In this document: positions 5,565-8,042 of the stretch, one piece after another
How the letters are laid out: each line of letters starts with the position of its first letter
How positions within the stretch are numbered: the stretch's first letter is position 1
Source: Candidatus Aenigmatarchaeota archaeon
GTDB lineage: Archaea; Aenigmatarchaeota; Aenigmatarchaeia; PWEA01; JACRMZ01
Direction of reading: 5' to 3'
Length of the DNA stretch: 8,042 nt
Assembly (NCBI GenBank): GCA_016219455.1
Contig: JACRMZ010000019.1
Span: 1-8,042, forward strand
Position numbers and translations under genes: made by a program
Notes under the pieces: generated by a model
The model's input: the letters and a program-made list of their open reading frames with translations, nothing else
Told to the model about the DNA's origin: nothing
The model's database searches: none

Positions 5565-5656
5565 GTTATGCCCATACATCAGAGAAAGCAGCAGTTTTTT
5601 GATTGGCCTTTTTGAGAAAAAGATATTTCCGCTATGTCCCGTAAGTGAAAGGGTTA

Positions 5657-5690
5657 TGGTGGACCCGGCGGGATTGTGAACCAAACCGCG
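5657..5690 (-). pseudogene. Degenerate copy of the tRNA-Ala 3' end
   Basis: Bases 5657-5675 are identical over 19 nt to 5852-5870, the CCA, discriminator, acceptor and first T-arm half of the intact tRNA-Ala. The match continues as GTGAACC against TGAACCC and then CCGC, with small insertions (AAA) that break the T stem. Nothing upstream on the minus strand gives a D arm or anticodon arm. It is a tRNA remnant, perhaps an old attachment site or a decayed duplicate. The two copies are direct repeats 195 bases apart. Confidence 0.65.
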
Positions 5691-5717
5691 GGCAAAGGAT
5701 TGGTTATATTCGTGAAT

Positions 5718-5738
5718 GACGGACACCGTGTGTCCGTC
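5718..5738. repeat. 9-bp perfect inverted repeat
   Basis: GACGGACAC and GTGTCCGTC surround CGT. The nine pairs are perfect and GC-rich. It lies between the tRNA remnant and the intact tRNA-Ala. It could be an RNA hairpin or a protein-binding site; no T-run follows on either strand. Confidence 0.7.
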
Positions 5739-5823
5739 CAGTCCTTTCCCCCAGTTTTAGGGTAATCCTGACCCTTCCTTTGAGCCGAAGGCCGACATGC
5801 TTTTCTTTTGGGTGACCCATAGA

Positions 5824-5845
5824 CTTTTCTTTTGCAAAAGAAAAG
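5824..5845. repeat. 22-bp perfect palindrome just past tRNA-Ala
   Basis: CTTTTCTTTTG is followed at once by its exact complement, giving a perfect 22-bp palindrome that ends 6 nt from the encoded CCA. A third copy of CTTTTCTTTTG, direct, lies at 5800-5810. On the minus strand the first arm is the first T-rich stretch after the tRNA, so this is also the likely terminator of tRNA-Ala. A T-rich terminator need not be palindromic, so the symmetry may have another role. Confidence 0.7.
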
Positions 5846-5851
5846 GATAGG

Positions 5852-6032
5852 TGGTGGACCCGGCGGGATTTGAACCCGCAGCCTCTGCCTAATTCGAGCT
5901 TCCGGCGTTTTTCCGCAAACGCTTTGAGAGAAGGGTCGTAGACGACCCGTACGCCCAAAGGGTTTCCGCCAGCGCTTTTCCGCAGAAAAGGGCTGTGCGA
6001 AGGCAGCGTCATGCCAGTTAGACCACAGGCCC
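5852..6032 (-). tRNA. tRNA-Ala (anticodon CGC) with intron
   Basis: On the minus strand the 5' exon (5996-6032) and 3' exon (5852-5890) make a full cloverleaf after removal of 105 bases. The acceptor GGGCCTG pairs with CGGGTCC and includes G3-U70, the alanine identity pair. The D arm is GTC/GAC with GG in the loop; the anticodon stem is CTGCC/GGCAG with loop TTCGCAA; the variable region is AGGCT; the T stem is GCGGG/CCCGC with loop TTCAAAT. The discriminator is A and CCA is encoded. Anticodon CGC reads GCG. The junction forms a canonical bulge-helix-bulge: exon TTCG (32-35) pairs with intron CGAA, with three-base bulges CA|C and TT|A, placing the splice sites after 37 and before 38. A TATA box lies 28 nt upstream. 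Confidence 0.95.
5891..5995 (-). other. 105-nt archaeal tRNA intron (37/38)
   Basis: The intron is removed by the archaeal splicing endonuclease at the bulge-helix-bulge. It is longer than most archaeal tRNA introns and looks highly structured: CTTTTC/GAAAAG around TGCG, GGGTCG/CGACCC around TCTA, and GCGTTT/AAACGC. The string TGCGGAAAA occurs twice, each time in a hairpin loop and 3' arm. No C/D box (TGATGA) is seen, so it does not look like a guide RNA of that class. No homing endonuclease is encoded. Confidence 0.85.
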
Positions 6033-6055
6033 CCAAAACCATACGTGACAGGAAA

Positions 6056-6064
6056 CTTATAAAG
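6056..6064 (-). promoter_or_regulatory. TATA box of tRNA-Ala
   Basis: CTTTATAAG on the minus strand is centred 28 nt before the tRNA 5' end. It lies in the 41-nt gap after the metallophosphoesterase stop, so the tRNA has its own promoter. Confidence 0.7.
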
Positions 6065-6073
6065 CCATTCTGT

Positions 6074-6661
6074 TCATATCCCCATGTCTATCTCTTCGAT
6101 TTTCATCGAAGGCAATGTGACCATATAACCCATTCCCGTTCCAGTCAGGGCGCAGTTGACCGTGAGTGTTTCATGGAACTTCTCCACGCCGTTGGCTTCG
6201 TGGATGTGCCCGAACGTATGGAGAACCGGCTTCCCAACCTCCAGGAACTTCCGAAACTCGTAGCTGCCTACGCGGCGGCCGCTCCAGATCAAATCCAAAA
6301 CCCCGTATGGCGGATAGTGTGTAATGAACACAAGCTTCTTAGGGTCAATTCCTTTTATCAAGCCCAAGTCAGGCATCACCATATCGCTGTAGCAGAGGAA
6401 ATGGTAGCCTTTGTACTCCTCTATGCCATTCTCGTACATCTTGACTTTGTCGTTCTCGAATTTCAGCCCCCAGTCAAGATTGCCTGAGACGCAGAACCCC
6501 TTTACGTTTATCCGTTTGAAAAGCCTCTTGGCGTACTCATTGCTTACAAAGTCGCCGCAGCCCAGCCACACATCAGGTTTCTCCCTTGTTATCACCTTCA
6601 CTATATTGTCTGAAAATGTCTCGTTTGCATGAAGGTCCGATGTGCAGAATATCTTCAGCAT
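6074..6661 (-). CDS. Calcineurin-like metallophosphoesterase
   Basis: A 195-residue single-domain enzyme with all metal motifs in order: S-D9-L-H11, G-C-G-D37, G-N61-L-D63, T-H115-Y-P-P-Y-G and G-H152-I-H154. The GNHD histidine is replaced by leucine, which is common in small phosphodiesterases of this superfamily and usually goes with phosphodiesterase rather than phosphomonoesterase activity. The segments around H115 (H-Y-P-P-Y-G-V-L-D) and G-H-I-H-E resemble MPPED-type and archaeal relatives. It should be cytoplasmic, with two metal ions. The substrate is unknown; cyclic nucleotides or other phosphodiesters are possible. ATG 6661 leads straight into the first beta strand (M-L-K-I-F-C), so the start is secure. 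A CTTTTAAAG box lies 25 nt upstream and there is no Shine-Dalgarno at the usual distance with a leader, so it is probably leaderless. Confidence 0.92.
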   Translation of the reverse strand: MLKIFCTSDLHANETFSDNIVKVITREKPDVWLGCGDFVSNEYAKRLFKRINVKGFCVSGNLDWGLKFENDKVKMYENGIEEYKGYHFLCYSDMVMPDLGLIKGIDPKKLVFITHYPPYGVLDLIWSGRRVGSYEFRKFLEVGKPVLHTFGHIHEANGVEKFHETLTVNCALTGTGMGYMVTLPSMKIEEIDMGI

Positions 6662-6681
6662 GCTCTAACTTTCTCCCGGCA

Positions 6682-6690
6682 CTTTAAAAG
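6682..6690 (-). promoter_or_regulatory. TATA box of the metallophosphoesterase gene
   Basis: AACCTTTTAAAG on the minus strand is centred 25 nt before ATG 6661, the spacing for a leaderless transcript. Confidence 0.55.
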
Positions 6691-6832
6691 GTTTTCCCGT
6701 TTTTTTGCTTTGAATGCATATTTTGCAGGCAATTGGTATATTTCGATATAATTTTATTTTCCAACGTCTGCACCATTGCCCGCAGCCAAAAACAACGATC
6801 TGAGCCGTCTGATTGTGGTTTTCTGAAAAGTC

Positions 6833-6856
6833 TATGTTATCGCCGGATATAACATA
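6833..6856. promoter_or_regulatory. Inverted repeat before the ABC exporter gene, possible operator
   Basis: TATGTTAT and ATAACATA form a perfect 8-bp inverted repeat around CGCCGGAT, ending 37 nt before ATG 6894. It sits where a regulator would cover the promoter: a weak ATTTAA box is at 6865-6870 and a GATATAA lies within the repeat. The 24-bp symmetric form is typical of a dimeric DNA-binding protein site. No regulator gene is in the window. Confidence 0.5.
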
Positions 6857-6893
6857 ATCCCCCCATTTAACGCTTCCAATCCAAGATAATCGC

Positions 6894-8042
6894 ATGGAAG
6901 CCCTCCAGAGGCTCAGGGAAACGTGGAAAACGAGCTTGTTTGTCCTTAAAATGATATGGGGGACATCGAAGAGATACACAGTATACATAGCCGCTTTGTT
7001 GACAATAGGCGCGATACTCCCACTACTTGACGCTTACCTTATAAAGAAGATAATAGACAGCATTTCACGGCAAGCAGAGCTTGATTCCATACTCTCATAT
7101 CTCTTCTTTTTCGTCCTCGTGACAGTTTTCGGAAGAATCGTCGAAAGCCAGAGGAACGCTTCGCAGATAGTGCTTGGGAACCTTTTCAACAAGGAGATAA
7201 ACCAGAAGGTCGCTGATAAGACGACAAAGATAGCATTCTGGCGTTTCGAGGACTCGAAGTTCCAAGACAAGCTTGACAGGATAAGGAGCCAAGCGACTTG
7301 GAAGCCGCTGAACACATTCTACTACATGTTTGATGCCGCTAGGAACGTCGTCATGCTTATTTCCATATTTTTTGTAATCTCAAGGTTCAGCATACTCATA
7401 CTCGGGCTTATGGTCATTTTCTCCATACCTGCCCTCGTGGTCCAGCTCAGGTACGGGAGCAGGTGGTGGAACCTCATACACGAGGAGACTCCCGAATCGA
7501 GGAGGCTGAACTATTACCAGATGCTCATGTCAGGGCGTTATGAGATGAAGGACCTCAAGCTCCTCAACCTCAGGGACATGCTTCTCGAAAGGTATCGTGC
7601 CCTCTATGACAAGTTGTTCAATGAGCAGAAAAGCCTTGTGCTCAGAAGGCATTTCTGGGAGATACTCGCTTACCTCCTCTCGGATGCAGTCCTTTTCTTC
7701 TTCTACTTCACGCTCGTCCTGCAGGCCTACGCAAGGAAAATAACCATAGGCGATTTTACTTTCTACAGCACGACTTACATGAGGGGCGTCTCAGCTCTCA
7801 ATGGCCTTGTAAGGGACATCTCGGAGATTTACGAGAACAACCTGTTCATACGGGAACTCATGGGGTTTTTTGCCGAGACTGAAGAGGAGAGCGGGTTTGG
7901 GGAGAAGATTCCGGAGAAAATCGACTCCATAGAGTTCAGGGACGTCTGGTTCAAGTACCCCGGGACAGAAGAATGGGTACTTCAGGGCGTCTCGTTCTCG
8001 CTGGCTCCTGATAAGAGCGTCGCGTTAGTCGGAGAGAACGGC
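6894..8042 (+). CDS. ABC transporter, fused membrane and ATPase domains (partial)
   Basis: The reading frame is open to the end of the window, with 383 residues visible. It begins M-E-A-L-Q-R-L-R-E-T-W-K. The membrane domain covers about residues 20-315, with hydrophobic segments near 28-48, 66-82, 150-185 and 258-280, as in type IV (ABCB-like) exporters. The loop around residues 105-135 has F-W-R-F-E-D-S-K-F-Q-D-K-L-D-R, a pattern common in this family. The nucleotide-binding domain starts near 340 with I-E-F-R-D-V-W-F-K-Y-P-G; the tyrosine is the likely A-loop residue. The window stops inside Walker A at V-G-E-N-G, before the expected SGKST. It is probably a half-transporter acting as a dimer in the cytoplasmic membrane. 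The substrate is unknown. The ATG is the first start after TAA 6855-6857 and has no Shine-Dalgarno. Confidence 0.9.
   Translation, partial: MEALQRLRETWKTSLFVLKMIWGTSKRYTVYIAALLTIGAILPLLDAYLIKKIIDSISRQAELDSILSYLFFFVLVTVFGRIVESQRNASQIVLGNLFNKEINQKVADKTTKIAFWRFEDSKFQDKLDRIRSQATWKPLNTFYYMFDAARNVVMLISIFFVISRFSILILGLMVIFSIPALVVQLRYGSRWWNLIHEETPESRRLNYYQMLMSGRYEMKDLKLLNLRDMLLERYRALYDKLFNEQKSLVLRRHFWEILAYLLSDAVLFFFYFTLVLQAYARKITIGDFTFYSTTYMRGVSALNGLVRDISEIYENNLFIRELMGFFAETEEESGFGEKIPEKIDSIEFRDVWFKYPGTEEWVLQGVSFSLAPDKSVALVGENG

Larger units (their letters stand above)
5536..5851. other. Gene-poor stretch beside tRNA-Ala
   Basis: About 316 bases with no convincing gene. It contains the promoter of the 73-residue gene, a CTTTTT/AAAAAG hairpin (5608-5622), a degenerate tRNA 3' end (5657-5690), two strong palindromes (5718-5738 and 5824-5845) and a weak 38-residue minus-strand ORF (5704-5820) that encodes M-G-H-P-K-E-K-H at its start and is rich in Arg and Gly. 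Confidence 0.6.

Noticed and set aside
5852..6032. tRNA-Arg(TCG) as the identity of the interrupted tRNA
   Set aside because: This needs a mismatched anticodon stem. The CGC reading gives a perfect stem, a canonical bulge-helix-bulge and the G3-U70 alanine pair.
5704..6042. Minus-strand frame of 112 codons across tRNA-Ala
   Set aside because: It spans the whole intron-containing tRNA gene. Only its last 38 codons (ATG 5820) lie outside, and they show no family and no start signal.
6011..6487. Plus-strand frame of 158 codons
   Set aside because: It is antisense to the metallophosphoesterase, whose catalytic motifs are all intact.
6665..6988. Minus-strand frame of 107 codons before the ABC gene
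   Set aside because: It overlaps the start of the ABC exporter on the other strand and has no recognisable domain.
1..8042. CRISPR array, insertion sequence or transposase
   Set aside because: No regularly spaced direct repeats and no transposase or integrase coding sequence were seen on either strand.

Overview
The window comes from an archaeon, most likely a DPANN-type lineage known from metagenomes. The evidence is direct: a phosphomevalonate dehydratase pair of the archaeal mevalonate pathway, a tRNA-Ala interrupted by a 105-nt intron with a canonical bulge-helix-bulge at 37/38, TATA-like boxes about 25 nt upstream of first-gene start codons (leaderless transcripts), and a lipoprotein with putative-Ig domains. 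The DPANN assignment is inference from protein style and was not tested.

Layout. (1) Bases 1-1264, plus strand: the C-terminal end of the aconitase-X-type large subunit of phosphomevalonate dehydratase, the coupled swivel-domain small subunit, an A-type Fe-S carrier (IscA/HesB family), and a cupredoxin C-terminal half that continues in frame after the IscA stop. (2) 1265-1570: intergenic, with a hairpin and a possible 35-residue Lys/His-rich ORF. (3) 1571-2668: secreted lipoprotein with putative-Ig domains. (4) 2766-2843, minus: tRNA-Ile(GAT). (5) 3006-4163, plus: a Fic/Doc-type protein with an altered active-site motif, an overlapping 49-residue ORF, and a CDP-alcohol phosphatidyltransferase. 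(6) 4153-5535, minus: an MFS transporter preceded by a 73-residue protein that may be a divergent Pcc1 (KEOPS). (7) 5536-5851: no convincing gene, but a degenerate copy of a tRNA-Ala 3' end, two strong palindromes and a weak 38-residue ORF. (8) 5852-6032, minus: intron-containing tRNA-Ala(CGC). (9) 6074-6661, minus: metallophosphoesterase. (10) 6894 to the end, plus: an ABC exporter cut off inside Walker A, with an inverted repeat in front of it.

How the parts relate. The first two genes are subunits of one Fe-S enzyme in isoprenoid synthesis, and the Fe-S carrier beside them could supply its cluster. The CDP-alcohol phosphatidyltransferase probably makes polar headgroups on archaeal lipids, so both ends of ether-lipid synthesis touch this window. 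The two tRNA genes and the convergent and divergent arrangement break the window into short transcription units. First genes of units tend to have a TATA-like box about 25 nt before the start codon and no Shine-Dalgarno, while internal genes have clear Shine-Dalgarno sequences.

The best candidates for something undescribed are the Fic-like protein with HPFVSGNRRT in place of the usual acidic-residue motif together with its overlapping small partner, and the tRNA-Ala locus with its structured intron, duplicated tRNA 3' end and adjacent palindromes.
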